A stretch of 64,000 nt of DNA from an uncultured Dorea sp. (GTDB taxonomy: Bacteria; Bacillota; Clostridia; Lachnospirales; Lachnospiraceae): contig CAJUTH010000002.1 of the NCBI GenBank assembly GCA_910589275.1, positions 62,001 to 126,000 on the forward strand, given 5' to 3'. The notes under the pieces were generated by a model that saw only the letters and a list, made by a program, of their open reading frames with translations, was not told where the DNA came from and made no database searches. Within the stretch, counting starts at the first letter, position 1. Every line of letters begins with the position of its first letter. Below, one piece after another: positions 7,616 through 16,173 of the stretch. The position numbers and the translations under genes are program-made.

Positions 7616-8578
7616 ATGATGCAGATGACGGATGATGCAAGAGTTGTCGTATATTTGATGACGGGATTTTTAGAGAGCGGTAAGACGAATTTCCTGCGGC
7701 AGACGCTGGGAAAGAAGTATTTTAAAATAGATGGGGAGACGGTGCTGATCCTCTGTGAGGAGGGGGAAGAAGAGTATGAACCGGAGCTTCTTGTATGGGC
7801 GAATACGGATGTTGTTACCGTGGAGGATCCCGAGGTGCTGACGAAGGATTTCCTGCAGGAGATCGAGGATACCTATCACCCGGAGCGGGTGATCTTCGAG
7901 TGTAACGGTATGTATCCGGTGAGTAAGATGGAAGCCCTTGAGGCGCCGGAGGGATGGGGGCTGATTCAGGAGATTACCACGGTGGATGCCAGCACCTTTG
8001 ACCTGTATATTGCCAATATGAAGTCCCTGTTTGTGGAAATGGTGCGCAATGCGGATATGGTTGTATTTAACCGCTGCACGGAGGATATGCCGTTGGCCGC
8101 ATACCGAAGAAGCGTGAAGGTGGTCAATCAGGGAGCGGAGATCATTTTCGAGGGGAAAGACGGCGAAATAGAAGATATATTCAGCGACCAGATGCCCTAC
8201 GATTTAGATGCTCCGGTGGTGAAGATTGAGGATATGGATTACGGAATCTGGTATGTGGATATGCTGGACCATCCGGAGAAATATAAAGGAAAGACGGTCG
8301 AAGTTCAGGGAAGGGCCAGAAAAGTAAAGGGATTTCCCAGAGATGAATTTGTTCTGGGCAGAAGCGCGATGACCTGCTGTGCGGATGATATTACCTTTTT
8401 AGGATTTATCTGTAAGAGTAAAGAGGCGGGCAAGCTTGGAGCAGACACATGGATCAGGGCAAGAGGAAAGGTAGGATTTGAGCTGAAAATGGCATACAGG
8501 GGAAGAGGGCCGGTGATCACGCTGGAATCCGTAGAAAGAATACCGGCTCTTGCAGATGAATTGGTATATTTTAATTAA
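7616..8578 (+). CDS. CobW-like GTPase fused to a DUF1980-like C-terminal domain
   Basis: 320 residues in two parts. Residues ~10-185 are a CobW-like P-loop domain with Walker A GFLESGKTN and FECNGMYPV in the Walker B region, but no CxCC motif. Residues ~205-300 resemble the C-terminal domain of the DUF1980/TIGR03943 proteins (such as B. subtilis YcgQ), with YKGKTVEVQGRA and a Cys pair in RSAMTCCADD. DUF1980 proteins usually sit beside CobW genes and a permease. Here the soluble part seems fused to a GTPase. A role in metal delivery across or at the membrane is inferred. Start codons at 7616, 7619 and 7625 are all possible. Confidence 0.8.
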   Translation: MMQMTDDARVVVYLMTGFLESGKTNFLRQTLGKKYFKIDGETVLILCEEGEEEYEPELLVWANTDVVTVEDPEVLTKDFLQEIEDTYHPERVIFECNGMYPVSKMEALEAPEGWGLIQEITTVDASTFDLYIANMKSLFVEMVRNADMVVFNRCTEDMPLAAYRRSVKVVNQGAEIIFEGKDGEIEDIFSDQMPYDLDAPVVKIEDMDYGIWYVDMLDHPEKYKGKTVEVQGRARKVKGFPRDEFVLGRSAMTCCADDITFLGFICKSKEAGKLGADTWIRARGKVGFELKMAYRGRGPVITLESVERIPALADELVYFN

Positions 8579-8632
8579 CCGATGCACACACTAAGGAATA
8601 CTATAATAGAGAGAGAAAGAACGGGAGTTTCT

Positions 8633-9412
8633 ATGAGTGTATTTTTTGGTGTGATGATCCCCTTTATCGGGACGTCGCTTGGCGCGGCGAGTGTATTTTT
8701 ATTGAAAAATGACATTCGGGATGGAATACAGAAGGCGCTTCTAGGATTTGCATCCGGAATCATGGTGGCCGCATCCGTGTGGTCACTTTTGATTCCGGCC
8801 ATGGATATGTCGGGGGCTATGGGACGGCTGAAATTTATTCCGGCGGTGTCAGGATTTCTTGTGGGTGTGGGATTTATTCTGGCGCTGGATACTTTTGTGC
8901 CCCATCAGCATCTGGACAGTGAAGAGGCGGAAGGCGTGAAGAAGGGCTGGAGCAGGACCGTGAAGCTGGTGCTGGCGGTAACGCTGCACAATATTCCGGA
9001 GGGAATGGCAGTAGGCGTAGTATTTGCGGGCATGATTGCAGATAGGGCGGAGATTACCATGGCCGGAGCGTTTGCTTTGTCCATCGGAATCGCGGTGCAG
9101 AATTTCCCGGAAGGGGCAATTGTGTCGATGCCTCTTAGGAGCGAGGAAAATATGAGCAGGGGAAGGGCTTTTCTTTATGGGGCTGCTTCCGGGGCGGTGG
9201 AACCGGTGGCGGCAGGCATTACCCTTGTATTAAAGGATGTGCTGGCAAGGGTTCTCCCATTTCTTCTGGCATTTGCAGCGGGAGCCATGATCTACGTAGT
9301 CGTGGAAGAACTGATACCGGAGGCAAATGAGGGGAAGCACAGCAATATCGGGACGGTAGGAGTTGCGGTGGGATTTTCGGTGATGATGATTCTGGATGTG
9401 GCGCTTGGATAG
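8633..9412 (+). CDS. ZIP-family metal transporter
   Basis: 259 residues with about eight hydrophobic segments. The two metal-translocating helices are recognisable: HNIPEGMAVGVV (~122) and QNFPEGAIVSMPL (~167). The loop before them contains the His pair in VPHQHLDSEE. ZIP proteins of the ZupT/GufA group import zinc, iron or manganese. The ATG at 8633 is preceded by GGGAG; an in-frame ATG at 8582 would add 17 polar residues that do not fit a ZIP start. The two GTPases upstream suggest that it supplies the metal they distribute, most likely zinc. Confidence 0.9.
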   Translation: MSVFFGVMIPFIGTSLGAASVFLLKNDIRDGIQKALLGFASGIMVAASVWSLLIPAMDMSGAMGRLKFIPAVSGFLVGVGFILALDTFVPHQHLDSEEAEGVKKGWSRTVKLVLAVTLHNIPEGMAVGVVFAGMIADRAEITMAGAFALSIGIAVQNFPEGAIVSMPLRSEENMSRGRAFLYGAASGAVEPVAAGITLVLKDVLARVLPFLLAFAAGAMIYVVVEELIPEANEGKHSNIGTVGVAVGFSVMMILDVALG

Positions 9413-9622
9413 GCGGCGAGGCCGGGGGAGGTTCTTAGGGCGGCCGCATAGGCTTGTTTTGCTGTGAATGGAGGGAACAGTAACTATTTGCATGATATTA
9501 AGGGAAGTTTTAGAATTTGTTCATAGATTTCTAAGAGTTTTGGCGTATAATGGAAAAGATACTAGGGGAGAAAAGGAGTTAATTTCCGCAATCAGATACA
9601 GGGAAGAGAAAGACATAGATAA

Positions 9623-12100
9623 ATGGAGAAGAAAATATTTAAAACTAGGAGAATAGAAGAAACCGGGGAACATGGCAGGGAGCGCATCGAGACAACGCGT
9701 TATAATCCAAATTATAAAGAAGGGCTGACTGCCGCGCAGGTTCAGGAGCATCGTCTGCACGGATGGACGAATGCTTCTGTGGATGCTCCCTCGAAGACCA
9801 CAAGGGATATTATCAGGGAGAATACATTTACATATTTCAACCTGATATTTTTTGTGCTGAGCATCCTGCTGATTATTGCGGGGGCGTTCCGGGATTTGAC
9901 GTTCCTTCCGGTTATTATAGTCAATACATTGATTGGCATCTTTCAGGAGATCCGTGCTAAGAAAGTGCTGGATAAGATGAGTATGCTGAACGCGCCCCAT
10001 GCAAGAGTGGTGCGGGACGGAGAGGTTAGTCAGGTGCCCTCGGAGGAACTGGTGCTGGATGATATGGTAATATTTGCCGCGGGAAACCAGATTTGCGCAG
10101 ATGCCGTGGTGTCGGCGGGTGAGGTTCAGGTGAATGAATCGCTGCTGACCGGCGAATCGGATGAGATTACCAAGAAGAAGGGCGATATGCTGATGTCGGG
10201 AAGCTTTATTGTTTCCGGCAAATGTCACGCCAGGCTTGACAAGGTTGGCGAGGATTCCTATATTTCTAAGCTGACGCTGGAAGCGAAGAAGATGGGAGAA
10301 GGGGAGCAGTCTGAGATGATCCGTTCCCTCAATAAATTGGTGAAATGGGTAGGCATTGCGATTATTCCCATTGGGATTATCCTGTTTGTGCAGAGCTTCT
10401 TTTTTAATCACGATCCTTTCCGAGCCAGTATTACCTCCATGGTAGCCGCGGTAATTGGCATGATTCCGGAGGGGTTGTATCTTCTGGCAACAGTCGCCCT
10501 AGCTGTCAGCGCTATGCGTCTCGCAGGACAGAAGGTGCTGTTACATGATATGAAGAGTATCGAAACGCTGGCCAGAGTGAATGTACTGTGCGTGGATAAG
10601 ACAGGGACGATTACGGAAAATACCATGGCGGTCCATGAAGCGGTTCCTACGCTGGATTATACCAGAGACAAGGAAGAGTATCCGCCGCTTGAGAAGATGA
10701 TCGGGGATTTTGCGGGGGCTATGACGGCAGATAATATTACCATGGAAGCGCTGAAGGATTATTTTACGGAAAGCACCGGGAAGAAGGCGGTGAGCATGAC
10801 GTCCTTTTCTTCGGCAGTCAAGTACAGCAGCGTGACCTTCGAGGACGGCGCGTACGTGCTGGGCGCTCCGGAGATGGTGCTGAGGGAAGACTATATTCTG
10901 TATGAGGCGGAGATTGAACAGTATGCTTCTAAGGGATACCGCGTGCTGGTATTTGGCAAATACGACGGAGAGATCGACGGAAAGAAGCTGACCGGGAAGG
11001 TAACGCCTCTTGGCTATGTGACGCTGGCCAATCCAATCCGGGATAAGGCGAAAGAAACCTTCCAGTATTTTGCGGAACAGGATGTACAGATCAAGGTTAT
11101 CTCAGGGGATAACCCGATGACGGTATCGGAGGTTGCGTCGCAGGCGGGTATCGCCGGGGCGGAGAATTATGTGGACGCCTCCACCCTCCGTACACCAGAG
11201 CAGGTGGCGCAGGCTATGGAGAAGTACACAGTCTTCGGAAGAGTGACGCCCAATCAGAAACGGCAGTTTGTACAGGCTCTTCAGGATGCGGGAAATACGG
11301 TTGCCATGACCGGGGACGGCGTAAACGACGTGCTGGCTTTAAAGGACGCGGACTGCAGTATCGCCATGGCGTCGGGAAGCGAAGCGGCCGCGCAGGCCGC
11401 GCAGGTGGTGCTGCTCAATTCGGATTTCTCCTGCATGCCATCCGTGGTGTTGGAAGGACGGCGTGTGGTAAATAATATCCAGCGGTCGGCCAGCCTGTTT
11501 CTTGTAAAGAATATTTTTTCCTTCCTGCTGTCCATATTCTCCGCGGTGTTTATGATTACATATCCGCTGGAGCCTTCGCAGATATCTCTGATCAGTATGT
11601 TTACCATCGGTATTCCGGGATTCTTTCTGGCGCTGGAGCCAAATAAGACCAGAATCCAAGGGCATTTTATTACCAATGTGTTACTGAAGGCACTTCCGGC
11701 CGGCCTTACCGACGTGATTGCAGTAGGGGCGCTGGTAACCTGCGGACAGGTATTTGGACTGCCCGGCGAGGATATCGCTACGGCGGCGACGATGCTGCTT
11801 GCGATTGTAGGCTTTATGATCCTGTATAAGATCTGCCAGCCTCTGAATAAGTTGAGAAGCTGGGTATTTGCAGGAAATATGGCGGGGCTGGTGTTCTGCG
11901 GGGTGTTCTTAAACCAGTTATTTGCACTGGAAGGAATGTCTACCATCTGCGTGGTGCTGTTTGTGATGTTCTCTTTTGCGGCGGAGTCGTTTTTCCGGTA
12001 TCTGAGCCTGCTGGTGGAATATGCGCGGAAGCTGATCAAGCGGATGGCAGGAGATGCTTCAGGGAAAACGCTGGCTGAGAAAATGCTGGACATAAAATAA
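9623..12100 (+). CDS. Cation-transporting P-type ATPase (CtpE-like)
   Basis: 825 residues. Key motifs in order are LLTGESDEI (actuator domain, ~175), GMIPEGLYLL (membrane helix 4, ~283), CVDKTGTIT (phosphorylated Asp, ~325) and TGDGVNDVLALKDADCS (~565). About eight to ten membrane helices are expected. The PEGL helix with the following LHDMKSIETLARVN resembles actinobacterial CtpE, reported as a calcium pump, rather than heavy-metal ATPases: there is no CPC and no N-terminal metal domain. Ion specificity is therefore an inference (calcium or another hard cation). The start site is weak; only GGGAAGAGAAAG lies upstream, 18 bases away. Confidence 0.88.
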   Translation: MEKKIFKTRRIEETGEHGRERIETTRYNPNYKEGLTAAQVQEHRLHGWTNASVDAPSKTTRDIIRENTFTYFNLIFFVLSILLIIAGAFRDLTFLPVIIVNTLIGIFQEIRAKKVLDKMSMLNAPHARVVRDGEVSQVPSEELVLDDMVIFAAGNQICADAVVSAGEVQVNESLLTGESDEITKKKGDMLMSGSFIVSGKCHARLDKVGEDSYISKLTLEAKKMGEGEQSEMIRSLNKLVKWVGIAIIPIGIILFVQSFFFNHDPFRASITSMVAAVIGMIPEGLYLLATVALAVSAMRLAGQKVLLHDMKSIETLARVNVLCVDKTGTITENTMAVHEAVPTLDYTRDKEEYPPLEKMIGDFAGAMTADNITMEALKDYFTESTGKKAVSMTSFSSAVKYSSVTFEDGAYVLGAPEMVLREDYILYEAEIEQYASKGYRVLVFGKYDGEIDGKKLTGKVTPLGYVTLANPIRDKAKETFQYFAEQDVQIKVISGDNPMTVSEVASQAGIAGAENYVDASTLRTPEQVAQAMEKYTVFGRVTPNQKRQFVQALQDAGNTVAMTGDGVNDVLALKDADCSIAMASGSEAAAQAAQVVLLNSDFSCMPSVVLEGRRVVNNIQRSASLFLVKNIFSFLLSIFSAVFMITYPLEPSQISLISMFTIGIPGFFLALEPNKTRIQGHFITNVLLKALPAGLTDVIAVGALVTCGQVFGLPGEDIATAATMLLAIVGFMILYKICQPLNKLRSWVFAGNMAGLVFCGVFLNQLFALEGMSTICVVLFVMFSFAAESFFRYLSLLVEYARKLIKRMAGDASGKTLAEKMLDIK

Positions 12101-12102
12101 GC

Positions 12103-12228
12103 GTAAGTCACCGATTAGGAGTGCCGGCCGAATATGCGACTACAGGAAGTTATGAGGAACTGTTACATTATTATCATCTGGATGCAGAAGGCGTTGTAAG
12201 TAGGGTAAAGAAAATATTGGCCGTGTAA
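12103..12228 (+). pseudogene. C-terminal remnant of a transketolase-like gene
   Basis: A frame open for about 41 codons reads HRLGVPAEYATTG, then SYEELLHYYHLDAEGVVSRV and ends KKILAV before TAA. This looks like the last 40 residues of a transketolase C-terminal subunit (the pattern R-L-G-x-P-x-x-Y then ELL-x-x-Y-x-LDAEGI). No upstream part is present; the P-type ATPase stop lies directly before it. The likely explanation is a deletion that joined the ATPase gene to the tail of a lost transketolase gene. It is a call by eye on a short stretch. Confidence 0.5.
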
Positions 12229-12309
12229 ACCGTCCAAAGAGGTTATATTATGCGGAAATCTGCCGATATACCATATAGTAGATAGCGTGATGGCAAGGAG
12301 GTAGGTTTC

Positions 12310-13794
12310 ATGACGATAGCAGAGAGAATCGCAGCACTTCCAGCAGCAGTAAATACAGCCACAGAATTTAACGGAAAGCTGACGCAGGGGGCGCCGTCGG
12401 CATCTGTAGAGAAAAGCAGGGCGAATGCGGAGACGACTAGGAAAAGCGTGCTGAGTTCATTATACGCATCAGATCGTGCAGATTACACGAAGGAAGATGC
12501 ATTGAAGAAGCAGTGGCGGAAGATGAATACTGTGAATCTGGTGGATATTTTGGACGGGACTGTGGACAGGCGGAACCGGAGTCTCAGTATACAGGATTTG
12601 GAGAGACGCCTGCAGGAAGGATCAGTATCGCCTTCCGTGGAAGACACGGATATGCAGATGTTGGAATTTGAATTTAAAGGAATCGGATTTGACGCAGGAC
12701 CTGCGTATGCAGATGTGGGTGCGGAGAAGGTAAGTAGGAACATTGAATATGTGGCGTCCCGTTATGCGGCGATGGAGGCCAGAATAAAAGAGACATATTC
12801 CGGGGCGCTGCAGAAAACGGAGTTAGATAAGCTGGAGAAGATATATCAGAGGGCCGTAGAACGTGCGGCAGATAAGTATGCGGAGATTGTGGGCGGAATC
12901 TTGGAGAAGAACGGAGTGTCCGGCGAGAAAGAGAAGCTTTCCAGTGCATATAGGGAGAGCGTGGAGACCAGGGCGGCTCAGTACAGGGAATTCTTAAGAG
13001 AGAATCAGGAGTTTACCGGTGTTGAGGGAACGGAGAATGCTTGGCTTGCAAGGGATGACGAATATATTGCAGCCAGACTGCGGGAGCAGAACATTGCTTT
13101 GCAGACAGCGCAGGCGGAGAATAGTGGATATACACGGCGGGATCTGGAAATCCTGGGCCAGTATGCATCAGAGATTACCGTAATGGAGGCCAAGGCGAAC
13201 ACCTATGATATGAACGAGGAACGGATGGGGTTAGAGCTTGCGATGCTTGCCATGAAGACGGATACGATTGAGGAGGAAGGCGGCATAAGCGGAGAGCTGA
13301 AAGAGACGTTGGAAAAAACGCTGAATGGGTTTGTGAACTCATTTATGGACCGGTTTGACCAGCAGCTTGGTACGAACCGGGATGAAGCCATGACGGCTTA
13401 TGATTCCAGAGGAAATGTGGCTTTAGATAAGGAATCTGTCTGGAATGTATATAATAAGACGATGGACGAGTACAGACAGTCAGGGGATCTGATGAAGGCT
13501 CTAGTCAAGGGAGCTGAGTATGCGAAGGACCGGTATAACCAGAAGGAGTCGGAAGGGTCTGTACTCGGAGTTTACCGGTATATGAACGGCGCTTCCTATT
13601 GGAACAATTTCTTTAAGGCGGATACCGGGAGCGGATATGACAGGGCAGTCAGCACCTACAGCCGGCATTTGACAGAATTTATGGATTTCAAAAAGAGGCT
13701 GGACAGCGGAGTAGGGCTGCAGATGAACCTGACCGGCTCTTCGAATTTCTATACGGCTGGCAGTGAGGGCGAGATGATCAGCGAGAAAGCATAG
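12310..13794 (+). CDS. Unrecognised 494-residue, mostly helical protein
   Basis: AAGGAGGTAGGTTTC precedes the ATG, a strong site. No signal peptide or membrane segment is seen. The protein is rich in Glu, Lys and Ala and should be mainly helical, with long charged stretches around residues 100-260. More ordered-looking aromatic blocks are near the C-terminus (YRYMNGASYWNNFFKAD). It starts with MTIAERIAALP. I do not recognise a family or a catalytic motif. It stands alone between the transketolase remnant and a palindromic element, so context gives no clue to its role. Codon use resembles the neighbours, and the frame is long and intact, so it is a real gene. Confidence 0.75.
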   Translation: MTIAERIAALPAAVNTATEFNGKLTQGAPSASVEKSRANAETTRKSVLSSLYASDRADYTKEDALKKQWRKMNTVNLVDILDGTVDRRNRSLSIQDLERRLQEGSVSPSVEDTDMQMLEFEFKGIGFDAGPAYADVGAEKVSRNIEYVASRYAAMEARIKETYSGALQKTELDKLEKIYQRAVERAADKYAEIVGGILEKNGVSGEKEKLSSAYRESVETRAAQYREFLRENQEFTGVEGTENAWLARDDEYIAARLREQNIALQTAQAENSGYTRRDLEILGQYASEITVMEAKANTYDMNEERMGLELAMLAMKTDTIEEEGGISGELKETLEKTLNGFVNSFMDRFDQQLGTNRDEAMTAYDSRGNVALDKESVWNVYNKTMDEYRQSGDLMKALVKGAEYAKDRYNQKESEGSVLGVYRYMNGASYWNNFFKADTGSGYDRAVSTYSRHLTEFMDFKKRLDSGVGLQMNLTGSSNFYTAGSEGEMISEKA

Positions 13795-13796
13795 GA

Positions 13797-13966
13797 GTTA
13801 CTATTCACGGCCCGGGAGGCCGCTCATAGTAACGATTCGGGGCGATATTCAAAATTTTGCTACCCAAAAATCGCCCCTCACTCCGTAAGTCTATTCTCAC
13901 GGAATGAGCTCTAAAGGACTAGCTTTGCGTCGCAGTTCAGCGCATTCCTGACCCGTGAATAGTTAC
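13797..13966. repeat. Palindromic intergenic element (170 nt)
   Basis: The ends GTTACTATTCACGG (13797-13810) and CCGTGAATAGTTAC (13953-13966) are inverted copies with one mismatch. Inside are further hairpins: GGGGCGAT (13839-13846) with ATCGCCCC (13870-13877), and an imperfect stem between CTCACTCCGTA and CACGGAATGAG (13878-13908). No open frame is seen in it. Its ends resemble those of the larger palindrome at 51905-52130 (GTTACAGTTCACAGG), so both may belong to one family of mobile or structured intergenic elements. Confidence 0.6.
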
Positions 13967-13977
13967 ACATGGCGTAA

Positions 13978-14012
13978 GACGCTGTGCACGATTGTGCACG
14001 GCGTTTATTGAT
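13978..14012 (+). terminator. Probable terminator hairpin
   Basis: GTGCAC-GATT-GTGCAC forms the top of a stem that extends, with a bulge, into ACGC and GCGT. TTTATTGATTTT follows. Together with the palindrome before it, it separates the 494-residue gene from the broken ATPase gene. Confidence 0.5.
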
Positions 14013-14036
14013 TTTATTTATGAAAATAGGTATACT
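14008..14036 (+). promoter_or_regulatory. Promoter before the broken AAA-ATPase gene
   Basis: TTGATT (14008-14013) and TATACT (14031-14036) with a 17-base spacer. It lies about 100 bases before the gene start at 14134. Confidence 0.5.
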
Positions 14037-14133
14037 AAAGAAAGTAAATGCAGGAAATGGATTGCTAAGAGAGAATATTATCCAGGGAGAATAGAAAATA
14101 AGGGTTGAATGGAAACAGAGAGGAAGTAAATTT

Positions 14134-15830
14134 ATGGCCAGAACGGTAGGGATTGGGCATCAGGATTTTGAGGAAATACGAGGATTAAATAATTTTTATA
14201 TCGACAAGACCTTGTTTATTAAAGAATGGTGGGAGAATAAGGATAAGGTTACATTAATTACGCGGCCAAGACGATTTGGAAAGACGCTGAATATGAGTAT
14301 GCTGGAACAGTTTTTTTCTGTAAAGTATGCTGGACGGCAGGATTTGTTTGAAGGGCTTGAAATATGGGAGAATGAGAAATACAGGAATTTACAGGGAACC
14401 TATCCGGTTATCAATTTTTCCTTTGCAAATATCAAAGAGCGGTAGTTTGAAGCAGCGCGGAAAAAGATATGCCAGATTTTGTCAGATATGTATTCCCAAA
14501 ATGATTTTCTACTGAAAGAAGGAATACTGGACAGCAAAGAGATACGTTTCTTTGAAAGTGTTTCGGTAGATATGGATGATGTTACGGCTACGCTTGCGGT
14601 TCATCAGTTATCCTCTTATCTGTACAGGTATTATGGAAAAAAGGTAATTATTCTGTTAGATGAATATGATACCCCGATGCAGGAGGCGTATGTAAACGGT
14701 TACTGGGATGAATTGACGGGATTTATCAGAAATCTGTTCAATTCAACATTTAAGACAAATCCATATCTGGAACGTGCGGTGATGACCGGCATTACCAGAG
14801 TCAGCAGGGAATCGAATTTTTCCGATTTAAATAATCTCAAAGTAATAACGACCACATCAGATGAGTATGCAGATTGTTTTGGGTTTACGGAAGAAGAAGT
14901 TTTTGCTGCATTGAAGGAATTTGATCTGGCTGACAAACAATTAAGTGTTAAAAAATGGTATGATGGTTTTACGTTTGGAACTAAGACGGATATTTATAAT
15001 CCATGGTCGATCATAAACTATCTTGATACAGGGAAACTACGTACTTATTGGGCGAATACGAGTTCTAACAGCCTGATCGGAAAGATGGTCAGAGAGGGAT
15101 CTCGGGACATAAAACAATCCTTCGAAAGACTTATGGCAGGAGAGCATTTGACTGTCCCTGTTGATGAACAGATCGTGTATGATATGCTGGATGCGGATGA
15201 GAGTGCAATCTGGAGCTTTTTGCTTGCCAGCGGATATTTAAAGATGATCCGTGTTGAAGAATATGAAGACATTGCATTTGGCACAGATGCGCTTACCTGT
15301 GAACTTGCTATTACAAATTTGGAAGTAAAACTGATGTTTGGCGGGATGATACACGGATGGTTTGCAAGGCGTATGTCAGATTATAATGAATTTATTAAGG
15401 CATTGATCATGGATGATCTGAAGGCAATGAATGTTTATATGAACAAGGTTGCATTGGGAACTTTTAGCTATTTTGATACAGGGAATAAACCTTCCGCAAG
15501 CGAGCCGGAACGCTTTTACCATGGGTTTGTCCTTGGTCTGATGGTGGAGTTAAATGACCGTTATACGATTACTTCTAATAGGGAGAGCGGTTTTGGCAGA
15601 TATGATGTGATGCTGGAGCCGAAGAGACCGGAGGATGACGCCATGATTCTGGAATTTAAAGTGCAGGATGCGGAAGACGAGAAGGAACTTACAGATACAG
15701 TGAAGGCAGCATTGGAGCAGATAGATAAAAAAAGTATGCGGCGTATCTGATCGAAAGAGGGATTCCGCGGGATAAGATACGGAAGTATGGGTTTGCATTT
15801 TGTGGGAACAGGGTATTGATTGGAAGTTGA
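14134..15830 (+). pseudogene. AAA-ATPase-like/PD-(D/E)XK nuclease family (DUF1703) gene, broken twice
   Basis: The reading frame starts with GIGHQDFEEIR and YIDKTLFIKEWW. TRPRRFGKTLNMSML is the P-loop-like motif of the AAA-ATPase_like/DUF1703 family. A TAG at 14443-14445 stops it after 103 codons, but the same frame continues for 437 more codons: LLDEYDTPMQEAY, GITRVSRESNFSDLNN, KKWYDGFTFG, and near the end the nuclease-like GFGRYDVML and ILEFKV. Near 15725 a run of seven A shifts the frame; the +1 frame continues as YAAYLIERGIPRDKIRKYGF, the usual C-terminus, to a TGA at 15828-15830. One substitution and one indel would restore the full protein. Such genes are abundant and often decayed in gut clostridia. 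Confidence 0.88.
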
Positions 15831-15863
15831 AAGAATGGGGTGGATTTTGTTACCGCTATCAGA

Positions 15864-15914
15864 AAAAATTGCCACCAGCGCGGACGGTTCCCAGCCGCGC
15901 TGGTGGCAATTTTT
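15864..15914. terminator. Bidirectional terminator
   Basis: A perfect 20-base stem (15864-15883 with 15895-15914) has core GCCACCAGCGCGG, an 11-base loop, and is flanked by A5 on the left and T5 on the right. It can stop transcription from both sides. Its right edge overlaps the stop codon of the small minus-strand gene. Confidence 0.9.
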
Positions 15915-16119
15915 AAGATAGATTGCGGATATGCGCCGGATTCGCATATTCATGAGCGATGCCAAGCATGGATTGTATCGTTTCCGCTTTTTTTGCTGAG
16001 GGGACGGACGGCGATTTATAGGCATCTGAATCAATGAACCGCACAAATGCATAAACAGTTTCGATTTTATCGTCTGGCATGGTCTCCAACAATCCGATCA
16101 TTTTCTCTAAAGTTGACAT
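15913..16119 (-). CDS. Small antitoxin-like protein, 68 residues
   Basis: Read on the minus strand, AAGGAGGATCGTCT stands before the ATG at 16119, an ideal ribosome site. The product begins MSTLEKMIGLLETMPDDKIE and continues TVYAFVRFID. This N-terminal helix pair resembles small antitoxin or DUF2281-type proteins (pattern x-L-E-K-x-I-x-L-x-E-x-L-x-x-x-x-L-x-x-V-x-x-F-I-x-F). A short polar tail follows. No toxin partner is next to it: downstream is the terminator and upstream is murF. It may be an orphan antitoxin or a stand-alone regulator. Confidence 0.65.
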   Translation of the reverse strand: MSTLEKMIGLLETMPDDKIETVYAFVRFIDSDAYKSPSVPSAKKAETIQSMLGIAHEYANPAHIRNLS

Positions 16120-16173
16120 AGACGATCCTCCTTTTTGATTTATTATGCAGCAATTTCAAAGTCTGACATATTT

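Noticed and set aside
9468..9656. 62-codon plus-strand frame before the P-type ATPase.
   Set aside because: It overlaps the ATPase start out of frame, has no ribosome site, and its translation shows no protein-like pattern.
15561..16052. 163-codon minus-strand frame across the terminator.
   Set aside because: It lies opposite the ATPase pseudogene and runs through a perfect terminator hairpin; the 68-residue frame at 15913-16119 has the ribosome site.
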